Assembly: GCA_023614405.1 (NCBI GenBank) | Contig: CM042688.1 | Coordinates: forward strand, 379,613,331 to 379,677,330 | Length of the DNA: 64,000 bases | Direction of reading: 5' to 3' | Source: Avena insularis | Lineage: Eukaryota; Streptophyta; Magnoliopsida; Poales; Poaceae | Shown: positions 1 through 11,944 of the stretch, in pieces | How positions within the stretch are numbered: position 1 is the first letter of the stretch | How the letters are laid out: each line of letters starts with the position of its first letter | Notes under the pieces: model-generated | Database searches by the model: none | Seen by the model: the letters and a program-made list of their open reading frames with translations, nothing else | Told to the model about the DNA's origin: nothing | Translations under genes and position numbers: made by a program

Positions 1-462
1 TTAGACGGTAGATGCATCGAACAACGCTATCAACTTCGGAACAGGGTAGCGCAAGCGAAGGAAAAAAATTCCATCATACACACGATCCTTCTAATGAGAG
101 GCTGACATGTGGGACCTAGTAGCCTAACTAAACGGCAAACAACTCGAGCTACGTTATCGAGTTCAAATCAGGGAGGCGCGACCGAAAAGTATGGTCCGGT
201 AGAGACACTGACGTCCGGGACCCACACGCCTCAAAAGACTTCGGCGAGTCAACATTGCGCGAGGAAAACAAATCTTGCTTCTGCCACGCGCTATCCGAGC
301 TTCCTCCATGTTTTTAACAGATCCGTCGTAGTAGAGGGTCGTGAAACAAAACAAAAAGTTTTCCATCGACCACGGCCGAGGTGAGAATTTTTTCGTAGAA
401 GACGCGCCTTCTACAACGACCGTTGGGCCAATTTGTTGCGGCAAGAAACTTTTCTTGTAGTG
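1..462. mobile_element. Terminal part of a CACTA (En/Spm-type) DNA transposon, truncated by the window edge
   Basis: The non-satellite DNA at the left edge ends at 462 in a sequence whose reverse complement starts CACTACAAGAAAAGTTTC. This is the classical terminal inverted repeat of plant CACTA elements. The next bases (463-465, CCA) could be the usual 3 bp target duplication, and tandem-array sequence follows at once. The inner part carries short GC-rich motifs and an inverted repeat near the end, as expected of CACTA subterminal regions. No transposase sequence is visible, and the small open frames here have no recognisable domain. The other end lies outside the window, so the element's length and autonomy cannot be judged. 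The TIR is clear; the family name is not determined. Confidence 0.65.
395..414. repeat. Subterminal inverted repeat (GTAGAAG / CTTCTAC)
   Basis: A 7 bp stem GTAGAAG at 395-401 is matched by CTTCTAC at 408-414 around a six-base GC-rich loop. The whole 20 bp block is almost its own reverse complement. It lies about 50 bp inside the CACTA terminus. Known CACTA elements carry short subterminal motifs bound by their transposase; whether this is one is inference. Confidence 0.45.
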
Positions 463-1156
463 CCACCAGAGTCATTGCATGTGTGTTCTTTTCATAAACC
501 ACAACTATAGTCATTGCATGTTTGTCTTTTCATAAACCACATGGAACCACAAGTAGAGTCATTGCATGTGTGTTACTTTCATAAATCACCACTAGTGTCA
601 TTGCATGTGTGTTCTTTCCATAAACCACATGGATCCACCAAAGTCATTTGCATGTGTGTTCTTTTCAATGACCACCACCAGTGTCATTGCATGTATGTTC
701 CTTTCCTAAACCATATGGATCCACCAGTGTCATTGCATGTCTTTACATGTGTGTTCTTTTCCTAAACAACAACTAGTGTCATTCCATGTGTGTTATTTTA
801 CTAAACCACATGGATCCACCAGTGTCATTACATGTGTGTCCTTTTCAAAAACCACCACTAGACTCATTGCATGTTTGTTCTTTTCCTAAACCACGACTAG
901 AGTCATTGCATGTTTGTTCTTTTCATAACCCACATGGATCCACCAGTATCATTGCATGTGTGTTCTTTTCCTAAACCACCACTAGATTCATTGCATGTGT
1001 GTTCTTTCCATAAACCACATGGATCCACCAAGTCAGTTGCATGTGTGTTATTTTCATTAACCACCACCAGTGTCATTGCATGTGTGTTTCTTTCCTAAAC
1101 CGCATGGATACACCAGAGTCATTGCTTGTGCGTTCTTTTCCTAAACCACCACTAGT

Positions 1157-1178
1157 GTCATTCCTAAACCACCACTCA
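1157..1178 (+). repeat. Truncated 22 bp monomer (core deletion scar)
   Basis: Here a monomer reads GTCATTCCTAAACCACCACT then CA, meaning most of the core between GTCATT and CCTAAACC is missing. The same scar recurs at about 3150, 6793 and 8789. A further-collapsed form occurs at about 11891. Because it appears once per higher-order copy, it marks the phase of the roughly 2.0 kb repeat. Confidence 0.8.
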
Positions 1179-1924
1179 GTGCATGTGTGTTCTTTTCATA
1201 AACCACTTGGATCCACCAGAGTCATTGCATGTGTGTTCTTTTCATAAACCAGAACTATAGTCATTGCATATTTGTTCTTTTCATAAACCACATGGAACCA
1301 CAACTAGAGTCATTGCTTGTGTGTTCCTTTCATAAACCACCACTAGTGTCATTTCATGTTTGTTCTTTTCCTAAACCACAACGAGAGTCATTGCATGTTT
1401 GTTCATTTCATAAACCACATGGATCCATCAGTATCATTGCATGTGCGGGCTTTTCCTAAACCACCACTATATTCATTGCATGTGTGTTCTTTCCATAAAC
1501 CACATGGATCCACCAGAGTCATTTGCATGTGTGTTCTTTTCATTAACCACCAATAGTGTCATTGCATGTGTGTTCCTTTCCTAAACCACATGGATCCCCC
1601 AGTGTCATTGCATGTCTATGCATATGTGTTCTTTTCCTAAACTACAACTAGTGTCATTGCACGTCTGTTCTTTTCCTAAACCACCACTAGTGTCATTGCA
1701 TGTGTGTTCTTTTCATTAACCACTTGGATCCACTAGAGTCATTGCATGTGTGTTCTTTTCATAAACCACAACTATAGTCATTGCATGTTTGTTCTTTTCA
1801 TAAACCACATGGAACCACAACTAGAGTCGTTGCATGTGTGTTCTTTTCATAAACCACCACCAGTGTCATGCCATGTGTGTGCTTTCCATAAACCACATGG
1901 ATCCACCAGAGTCATTTGCATGTG

Positions 1925-4320
1925 TGTTCTTTTCATTAACCACCACCAGTGCCATTTCATGTGTGTTCCTTTCCTAAACCACACGGATCCACCAGTGTCG
2001 TTGCATGTCTTTCTATGTGTGTTATTTTCCTAAACCACCACTAGTGTAATTGAATGTGTGTTCTTTTCCTAAACCACCACTAGTGTCACTGCATGTGTGT
2101 TCTTTTCATAAACCACTTGGATCCACCAGAGTCATTGCATGTGTGTTCTTTTCATAAACCACAACTATAGTCACTAGATGTTTGTTCTTTTCATAAACCA
2201 CATGGAACCACAACTAGAGTCATTGCATGTGTATTGTTTTCATGAACCACAACTATAGTCATTGCATGTTTGTTCTTTCCATAAACCACATGGATCCACC
2301 AGAGTCATTTGCATGTGTGTTCTTTTCAATGACCACCACCAGTGTCTTTGCATGTATGTTATTTTCATAAACCACATGGATCCACCAGTGTCATTGCATG
2401 TGTGTCCTTTTCATAAACCACCACTAGACTCATTGCATGTTTGTTCTTTTCCTAAACCACAACTAGAGTCATTGCATGTTTGTTCTTTTCATATACCACA
2501 TGGATCCATCAGTATCATTGCATGTGTGTTCTTTTCCCAAACCACCACTAGATTCACTGCATGTGTGTTCTTTACATTAACCACATGGATCCACCAGAGT
2601 CAGTTGCATGTGTGTTCTTTTCATTAACCACCACCAGTGTCATTGCATGTGTGTTCCTTTCCTAAACCACATGGATGCACCAATGTCATTGCATGTCTTT
2701 GCTTGTGTGTTCATTTCCTAAACTACCACTAGTGTCATTGCATGTGTGTTCTTTTCCTAACCCACCACTAGTGTCATTGCATGTGTTCTTTTCATATACC
2801 ACATGGATCCATCAGTATCATTGCATGTGTGTTCTTTTCCTAAACCACCACTAGAGTCATTGCATGTGTGTACTTTTCCTAAACCACAACTAGAGTCATT
2901 TCATGCTTGTACTTTTCATAAACCACATGGATCCACCAGTGTCATTGCATGTGTGTTCTTTTCCTAAAGCACCACTAGATTCATTGCATGTGTGTTCTTT
3001 CCATAAACCACATGGATCCACCATATTCATTTGCATGTGTGTTATTTTCATTAACCACCACCAGTGTCATAGCATGTGTGTTCCTTTCCTAAACCGCATG
3101 GATACACCAGAGTCATTGCTTGTGTGTTCTTTTCCTAAACCACCACTAGTGTTATTCCTAAACCACCACTCAGTGCATGTGTGTTCTTTTCATAAACCAC
3201 TTGGATCCACCAGTCATTGCATGTGTGTTCTTTTCATAAACCACAACTATAGTCATTGCATATTTGTTCTTTTCATAAACCACATGGAACCACAAATAGA
3301 TTCATTGCTTGTGTGTTCCTTTCATAAACCACCACTAGTGTCATTTCATGTTTGTTCTTTTCCTAAACCACAACGAGAGTCATTGCATGTTTGTTCATTT
3401 CATAAACCACATGGATCCATCAGTATCATTGCATGTGTGGTCTTTTCCTAAACCACCACTATATTCATTGCATGTGTGTTCTTTCCATAAACCACATGGA
3501 TCCACCAGAGTCATTTGCATGTGTGTTCTTTTCATTAACCACCAATAGTGTCATTGCATGTGTGTTCCTTTCCTAAACCACATGGATCCCCCAGTGTCAT
3601 TGCATGTCTTTGCATATGTGTTCTTTTCCTAAACTACCACTAGTGTCATTGCACGTGTGTTCTTTTCCTAAACCACCACTAGTGTCATTGCATGTGTGTT
3701 CTTTTCATTAACCACTTGGATCCACCAGAGTCATTACATGTGTGTTCTTTTCATAAACCACAACTATAGTCATTGCATGTTTGTTCTTTTCATAAACCAC
3801 ATGGAACCACAACTAGAGTCATTGCATGTGTGTTCTTTTCATAAACCACCACCAGTGTCATGCCATGTGTGTGCTTTCCATAAACCACATGGATCCACCA
3901 GAGTCATTTCCATGTGTGTTCTTTTCATTAATCACCACCAGTGTCATTGCATGTGTGTTCCTTTCCTAAACCACATGGATCCACAAGTGTCATTGCATGT
4001 CTTTCTATGTGTGTTCTTTTCCTAAACCACCACTAGTGTCATTGTATGTGTGTTCTTTTCCTAAACCACCAATAGTGTCACTGCATGTGTGTTTTCTTTT
4101 CATAAACCACTTGGATCCACCAGAGTCATTGCATGTGTATTCTTTTCATAAACCACAACTATAGTCACTAGATGTTTATTCTTTTCATAAACCACATGGA
4201 ACCACAACTAGAGTCATTGCATGTGTATTGTTTTCATGAACCACAACTATAGTCATTGCATGTTTGTTCTTTCCATAAACCACGTGGATCCAGCAGAGTC
4301 ATTTGCATGTGTGTTCTTTT
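1925..4320 (+). repeat. Higher-order block A1, first copy (pairs with 5565-7963)
   Basis: About 2.4 kb matching 5565-7963 at offsets 3641-3643. The match includes rare private variants, such as the TTGTTTTCATGAACC monomer near 2237/5878 and the truncated monomer at 3150/6793. A short patch near 2785-2825 differs, as after a local deletion or conversion event. A related phase is also found about 1992 bp upstream (1356 versus 3348), showing a basic higher-order period near 2.0 kb. Confidence 0.85.
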
Positions 4321-5573
4321 CACTAACCACCACTAGTGTCATTGCATGTGTGTTCCTTTCCTAAACCACATGGATCCACCAGTGTCATTGCATGTCTTTG
4401 CATATGTGTTCTTTTCCTAAACTACCACTAGTGTCATTGCATGTGTGTTCTTTTCCTAAACCAACACTAGTGTCATTGCATGTGTGTTCTTTTCATTAAC
4501 CACTTGGATCCACCAGAGTCATTGCATGTGTGTTCTTTTCATAAACCACAACTATAGTCATTGCATGTTTGTTCTTTTCATAAACCACATGGAACCACAA
4601 CTAGAGTAGTTGCATCTGTGTTCTTTTCATAAACCACCAACAGTGTCATGCCATGTGTGTGCTTTCCATAAACCACATGGATCCACCAGAGTCATTTGCA
4701 TGTGTGTTCTTTTCATTAACCACCACCAGTGCCATTTCATGTGTTCCTAAACCACACGGATCCACCAGTGTCGTTGCATGTCTTTCTATGTGTGTTATTT
4801 TCCTAAACCACCACTAGCGTAATTGTATGTGTGTTCTTTTCCTAAACCACCAGTAGTGTCACTGCATGTGTGTTCTTTTCATAAACCACATGGATCCACC
4901 AGAGTCATTGCATGTGTGTTATTTTCTTAAACCACAACTATAGTCACTACGTGTTTGTTCTTTTCATAAACCACATGGAACCACAACTAGAGTAATTGCA
5001 TGTGTGTTCCTTTCATAAACCACCACTAGTGTCACTGCATGTGTGTTCTTTCCATAAACCACATGGATCCACCAGAGTCATTTGCATGTGTGTTCTTTTC
5101 AATGACCACCACCAGTGTCTTTGCATGTATGTTCTTTTCATAAACCACATGGATCCACCAGTGTCATTGCATGTGTGTCCTTTTCATAACCCACCACTAG
5201 ACTCATTGCATGTTCGTTCTTTTCCTAAACCACAACTAGAGTCATTGCATGTTTGTTCTTTTCATATACCATATGGATCCACCAGTATCATTCCATGCGT
5301 GTTCTTTACATTAACCACATGGATCCACCAGAGTCAGTTGCATGTGTGTTCTTTTCATTAACCACCACCAGTGTCATTGCATGTGTGTTCCTTTCCTAAA
5401 CCACATGGATCCACCAGTGTCATTGCATGTCTTTGCATGTGTGTTCATTTCCTAAACTACCACTAGTGTCATTGCATGTGAGTTCTTTTCCTAACCCACC
5501 ACTAGTGTCATTGCATGTGTGTTCTTTTCATTAACCACTTGGATCCACCAGAGTAATTGCCTGTGTGTTCTTT
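4290..5573 (+). repeat. Higher-order block shared with 12235-13518
   Basis: This 1.28 kb stretch interrupts the 2.0 kb phase. It instead matches 12235-13518 at a constant offset of 7945 bp, including the shortened monomer ATTTCATGTGTTCCTAAACC (about 4735 and 12680) and the CACTACGTGTTTG variant. It shows that blocks more than a kilobase long have moved within the array. Confidence 0.8.
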
Positions 5574-7963
5574 TCATTAACCACCACCAGTGCCATTTCA
5601 TGTGTGTTCCTTTCCTAAACCACACGGATCCACCAGTGTCGTTGCATGTCTTTCTATGTGTGTTATTTTCCTAAACCACCACTAGTGTAATTGTATGTGT
5701 GTTCTTTTCCTAAACCACCACTAGTGTCACTGCATGTGTGTTCTTTTCATAAACCACTTGGATCCACCAGAGTCATTGCATGTGTGTTCTTTTCATAAAC
5801 CACAACTATAGTCACTAGATGTTTGTTCTTTTCATAAACCACATGGAACCACAACTAGAGTCATTGCATGTGTATTGTTTTCATGAACCACAACTATAGT
5901 CATTGCATGTTTGTTCTTTCCATAAACCACATGGATCCACCAGAGTCATTTGCATGTGTGTTCTTTTCAATGACCACCACCAGTGTCTTTGCATGTATGT
6001 TATTTTCATAAACCACATGGATCCACCAGTGTCATTGCATGTGTGTCCTTTTCATAAACCACCACTAGACTCATTGCATGTTTGTTCTTTTCCTAAACCA
6101 CAACTAGAGTCATTGCATGTTTGTTCTTTTCATATACCACATGGATCCATCAGTATCATTGCATGTGTGTTCTTTTCCCAAACCACCACTAGATTCACTG
6201 CATGTGTGTTCTTTACATTAACCACATGGATCCACCAGAGTCAGTTGCATGTGTGTTCTTTTCATTAACCACCACCAGTGTCATTGCATGTGTGTTCCTT
6301 TCCTAAACCACATGGATGCACCAATGTCATTGCATGTCTTTGCTTGTGTGTTCATTTCCTAAACTACCACTAGTGTCATTGCATGTGTGTTCTTTTCCTA
6401 ACCCACCACTAGTGTCATTGCATGTGTGTTCTTTTCATTAACCACTTGGATCCACCAGAGTCATTGCATGTGTGTTCTTTTCCTAAACCACCACTAGAGT
6501 CATTGCATGTGTGTACTTTTCCTAAACCACAACTAGAGTCATTTCATGCTTGTACTTTTCATAAACCACATGGATCCACCAGTGTCATTGCATGTGTGTT
6601 CTTTTCCTAAAGCACCACTAGATTCATTGCATGTGTGTTCTTTCCATAAACCACATGGATCCACCATATTCATTTGCATGTGTGTTATTTTCATTAACCA
6701 CCACCAGTGTCATAGCATGTGTGTTCCTTTCCTAAACCGCATGGATACACCAGAGTCATTGCTTGTGTGTTCTTTTCCTAAACCACCACTAGTGTTATTC
6801 CTAAACCACCACTCAGTGCATGTGTGTTCTTTTCATAAACCACTTGGATCCACCAGTCATTGCATGTGTGTTCTTTTCATAAACCACAACTATAGTCATT
6901 GCATATTTGTTCTTTTCATAAACCACATGGAACCACAACTAGATTCATTGCTTGTGTGTTCCTTTCATAAACCACCACTAGTGTCATTTCATGTTTGTTC
7001 TTTCCTAAACCACAACGAGAGTCATTGCATGTTTGTTCATTTCATAAACCACATGGATCCATCAGTATCATTGCATGTGTGGTCTTTTCCTAAACCACCA
7101 CTATATTCATTGCATGTGTGTTCTTTCCATAAACCACATGGATCCACCAGAGTCATTTGCATGTGTGTTCTTTTCATTAACCACCAATAGTGTCATTGCA
7201 TGTGTGTTCCTTTCCTAAACCACATGGATCCCCCAGTGTCATTGCATGTCTTTGCATATGTGTTCTTTTCCTAAACTACCACTAGTGTCATTGCACGTGT
7301 GTTCTTTTCCTAAACCACCACTAGTGTCATTGCATGTGTGTTCTTTTCATTAACCACTTGGATCCACCAGAGTCATTACATGTGTGTTCTTTTCATAAAC
7401 CACAACTATAGTCATTGCATGTTTGTTCTTTTCATAAACCACATGGAACCACAACTAGAGTCATTGCATGTGTGTTCTTTTCATAAACCACCACCAGTGT
7501 CATGCCATGTGTGTGCTTTCCATAAACCACATGGATCCACCAGAGTCATTTCCATGTGTGTTCTTTTCATTAATCACCACCAGTGTCATTGCATGTGTGT
7601 TCCTTTCCTAAACCACATGGATCCACAAGTGTCATTGCATGTCTTTCTATGTGTGTTTTTTTCCTAAACCACCACTAGTGTCATTGTATGTGTGTTCTTT
7701 TCCTAAACCACCAATAGTGTCACTGCATGTGTGTTTTCTTTTCATAAACCACTTGGATCCACCAGAGTCATTGCATGTGTATTCTTTTCATAAACCACAA
7801 CTATAGTCACTAGATGTTTATTCTTTTCATAAACCACATGGAACCACAACTAGAGTCATTGCATGTGTATTGTTTTCATGAACCACAACTATAGTCATTG
7901 CATGTTTGTTCTTTCCATAAACCACGTGGATCCAGCAGAGTCATTTGCATGTGTGTTCTTTTC
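5565..7963 (+). repeat. Higher-order block A1, second copy
   Basis: Copy of 1925-4320. Its inner part is followed by further copies in the same phase at offsets of 1995 and 1996 bp (the same private monomers at 5903, 7898 and 9894), giving a local tandem of about 2.0 kb units from about 5.6 to 11.6 kb. Confidence 0.85.
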
Positions 7964-9376
7964 AATGACCACCACCAGTGTCTTTGCATGTATGTTATTT
8001 TCATAAACCACATGGATCCACCAGTGTCATTGCATGTGTGTCCTTTTCATAAACCACCACTAGACTCATTGCATGTTTGTTCTTTTCCTAAACCACAACT
8101 AGAGTCATTGCATGCTTGTTCTTTTCATATACCACATGGATCCACCAGTATCATTGCATGTGTGTTCTTTTCCCAAACCACCACTAGATTCACTGCATGT
8201 GTGTTCTTTACATTAACCACATGGATCCACCAGAGTCAGTTGCATGTGTGTTCTTTTCATTAACCACCACCAGTGTCATTGCATGTGTGTTCCTTTCCTA
8301 AACCACATGGATCCACCAATGTCATTGCATGTCTTTGCTTGTGTGTTCATTTCCTAAACTACCACTGTTGTCATTGCATGTGTGTTCTTTTCCTAACCCA
8401 CCACTAGTGTCATTGCATGTGTGTTCTTTTCATTAACCACTTGGATCCACCAGAGTCATTGCATGTGTGTTCTTTTCCTAAACCACCACTAGAGTCATTG
8501 CATGTGTGTACTTTTCCTAAACCGCAACTAGAGTCATTTCATGCTTGTTCTTTTCATAAACCACATGGATCCACTAGTGTCATTGCATGTGTGTTCTTTT
8601 ACTAAAGCACCACTAGATTCATTGCATGTGTGTTCTTTCCATAAACCACATGGATCCACCAGATTCATTTGCATGTGTGTTATTTTCATTAACCACCACC
8701 AGTGTCATAGCATGTGTGTTCCTTTCCTAAACCGCATGGATACACCAGAGTCATTGCTTGTGTGTTCTTTTCCTAAACCACCACTAGTGTCATTCCTAAA
8801 CCACCACTCAGTGCATGTGTGTTCTTTTCATAAACCACTTGGATCCACCAGAGTCATTGCATGTGTGTTCTTTTCATAAACCACAACTATAGTCATTGCA
8901 TATTTGTTCTTTTCATAAACCACATGGAACCACAACTAGAGTCATTGCTTATGTGTTCCTTTCATAAACCACCACTAGTGTCATTTCATGTTTGTTCTTT
9001 TCCTAAACCACAACGAGAGTCATTGCATGTTTGTTCATTTCATAAACCATATGGATCCATCAGTATCATTGCATGTGTGGTCTTTTCCTAAACCACCACT
9101 ATATTCATTGCATGTGTGTTCTTTCCATAAACCACATGGATCCACCAGAGTCATTTGCATGTGTGTTCTTTTCATTAACCACCAATAGTGTCATTGCATG
9201 TGTGTTCCTTTCCTCAACCACATGGATCCCCCAGTGTCATGGCATGTCTTTGCATATGTGTTCTTTTCCTAAACTACCACTAGTGTCATTGCACGTGTGT
9301 TCTTTTCCTAAACCACCACTAGTGTCATTGCATATGTGTTCTTTTCATTAACCACTTGGATCCACCAGAGTCATTG

Positions 9377-11616
9377 CATGTGTGTTCTTTTCATAAACCA
9401 CAACTATAGTCATTGCATGTTTGTTCTTTTCATAAACCACATGGAACCACAGCTAGAGTCGTTGCATGTGTGTTCTTTTCATAAACCACCACCAGTGTCA
9501 TGCCATGTGTGTGCTTTCCATTAGTCACATGGATCCACCAGAGTCATTTGCATGTGTGTTCTTTTCATTAACCACCACCAGTGCCATTTCATGTGTGTTC
9601 CTTTCCTAAACCACACGGATCCACCAATGTCGTTGCATGTCTTTCTATGTGTGTTCGTTTCCTAAACCACCACCAGTGTAATTGTATGTGTGTTCTTTTC
9701 CTAAACCACCACTAGTGTCACTGCATGTGTGTTCTTTTCATAAACCACTTGGATTCACAAGAGTCATTGCATGTGTGTTCTTTTCATAAACCAAAACTAT
9801 AGTCACTAGATGTTTGTTCTTTTCATAAACCACATGGAACCACAACTAGAGTCATTGCATGTGTGTTGATTTCATGAACCACAACTATAGTCATTGCATG
9901 TTTGTTCTTTCCATAAACCACATGGATCCACCAGAGTCATTTGCATGTGTGTTCTTTTCAATGACCACCACAAGTGTCTTTGCATGTATGTTATTTTCAT
10001 AAACCACATGGATCCACCAGTGTCATTGCATGTGTGTCCTTTTCATAAACCACCACTAGACTCATTGCATGTTTGTTCTTTTCCTAAACCACAACTAGAG
10101 TCATTGCATGTTTGTTCTTTTCATATACCACATGGATCCACCAGTATCATTGCATGTGTGTTCTTTTCCCAAACCACCACTAGATTCACTGCATGTGTGT
10201 TCTTTACATTAACCACATGGATCCACCAGAGTCAGTTGCATGTGTGTTCTTTTCATTAACCACGACCAGTGTCATTGCATGTGTGTTCCTTTCCTAAACC
10301 ACATGGATCCACCAATGTCATTGCATGTCTTTGCTTGTGTGTTCATTTCCTAAACTACCACCAGTGTCATTGCATGTGTGTTCTTTTCCTAACCCACCAC
10401 TAGTGTCATTGCATGTGTGTTCTTTTCATTAACCACTTGGATCCACCAGAGTCATTGCATGTGTGTTCTTTTCCTAAACCACCACTAGAGTCATTGCATG
10501 TGTGTTCTTTTCATAAACCACAACTATAGTCATTGCATGTTTGTTCTTTTCATAAACCACATGGAACCACAACTAGAGTCGTTGCATGTGTGTTCTTTTC
10601 ATAAACCACCACCAGTGTCATGCCATGTGTGTGCTTTCCATTAGTCACATGGATCCACCAGAGTCATTTGCATGTGTGTTCTTTTCATTAACCACCACCA
10701 GTGCCATTTCATGTGTGTTCCTTTCCTAAACCACACGGATCCACCAATGTCGTTGCATGTCTTTCTATGTGTGTTCGTTTCCTAAACCACCACCAGTGTA
10801 ATTGTATGTGTGTTCTTTTCCTAAACCACCACTAGTGTCACTGCATGTGTGTTCTTTTCATAAACCACTTGGATTCACAAGAGTCATTGCATGTGTGTTC
10901 TTTTCATAAACCAAAACTATAGTCACTAGATGTTTGTTCTTTTCATAAACCACATGGAACCACAACTAGAGTCATTGCATGTGTGTTGTTTTCATGAACC
11001 ACAACTATAGTCATTGCATGTTTGTTCTTTCCATAAACCACATGGATCCACCAGAGTCATTTGCATGTGTGTTCTTTTCAATGACCACCACAAGTGTCTT
11101 TGCATGTATGTTATTTTCATAAACCACATGGATCCACCAGTGTCATTGCATGTGTGTCCTTTTCATAAACCACCACTAGACTCATTGCATGTTTGTTCTT
11201 TTCCTAAACCACAACTAGAGTCATTGCATGTTTGTTCTTTTCATATACCACATGGATCCACCAGTATCATTGCATGTGTGTTCTTTTCCCAAACCACCAC
11301 TAGATTCACTGCATGTGTGTTCTTTACATTAACCACATGGATCCACCAGAGTCAGTTGCATGTGTGTTCTTTTCATTAACCACGACCAGTGTCATTGCAT
11401 GTGTGTTCCTTTCCTAAACCACATGGATCCACCAATGTCATTGCATGTCTTTGCTTGTGTGTTCATTTCCTAAACTACCACCAGTGTCATTGCATGTGTG
11501 TTCTTTTCCTAACCCACCACTAGTGTCATTGCATGTGTGTTCTTTTCATTAACCACTTGGATCCACCAGAGTCATTGCATGTGTGTTCTTTTCCTAAACC
11601 ACCACTAGAGTCATTG
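9377..11616 (+). repeat. Near-perfect tandem duplication, period 1120 bp (9377-10496 and 10497-11616)
   Basis: The two 1120 bp halves match base for base apart from two substitutions that I could find: at 9452 versus 10572 (G/A in CCACAGCTAG) and near 9869 versus 10989 (A/T in GTTGATTTC). Each half holds about 27 monomers of several tail types in identical order. It is a recent duplication by unequal exchange or replication slippage, or an assembly duplication. Confidence 0.88.
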
Positions 11617-11944
11617 CATGTGTGTACTTTTCCTAAACCACAACTAGAGTCATTTCATGCTCGTTCTTTTCATAAACCACATGGATCCACCAGTGTCATT
11701 GCATGTGTGTTCTTTTCCTAAAGCACCACTAGATTCATTGCATGTGTGTTATTTCCATAAACCACATGGATCCACCAGAGTCATTTGCATGTGTGTTATT
11801 TTCATTAACCACCACCAGTGTCATAGCATGTGTGTTCCTTTCCTAAACCGCATGGATACACCAGAGTCATTGCTTGTGTGTTCTTTTCCTAAACCACCAC
11901 TCAGTGCATGTGTGTTCTTTTCATAAACCACTTGGATCCACCAG

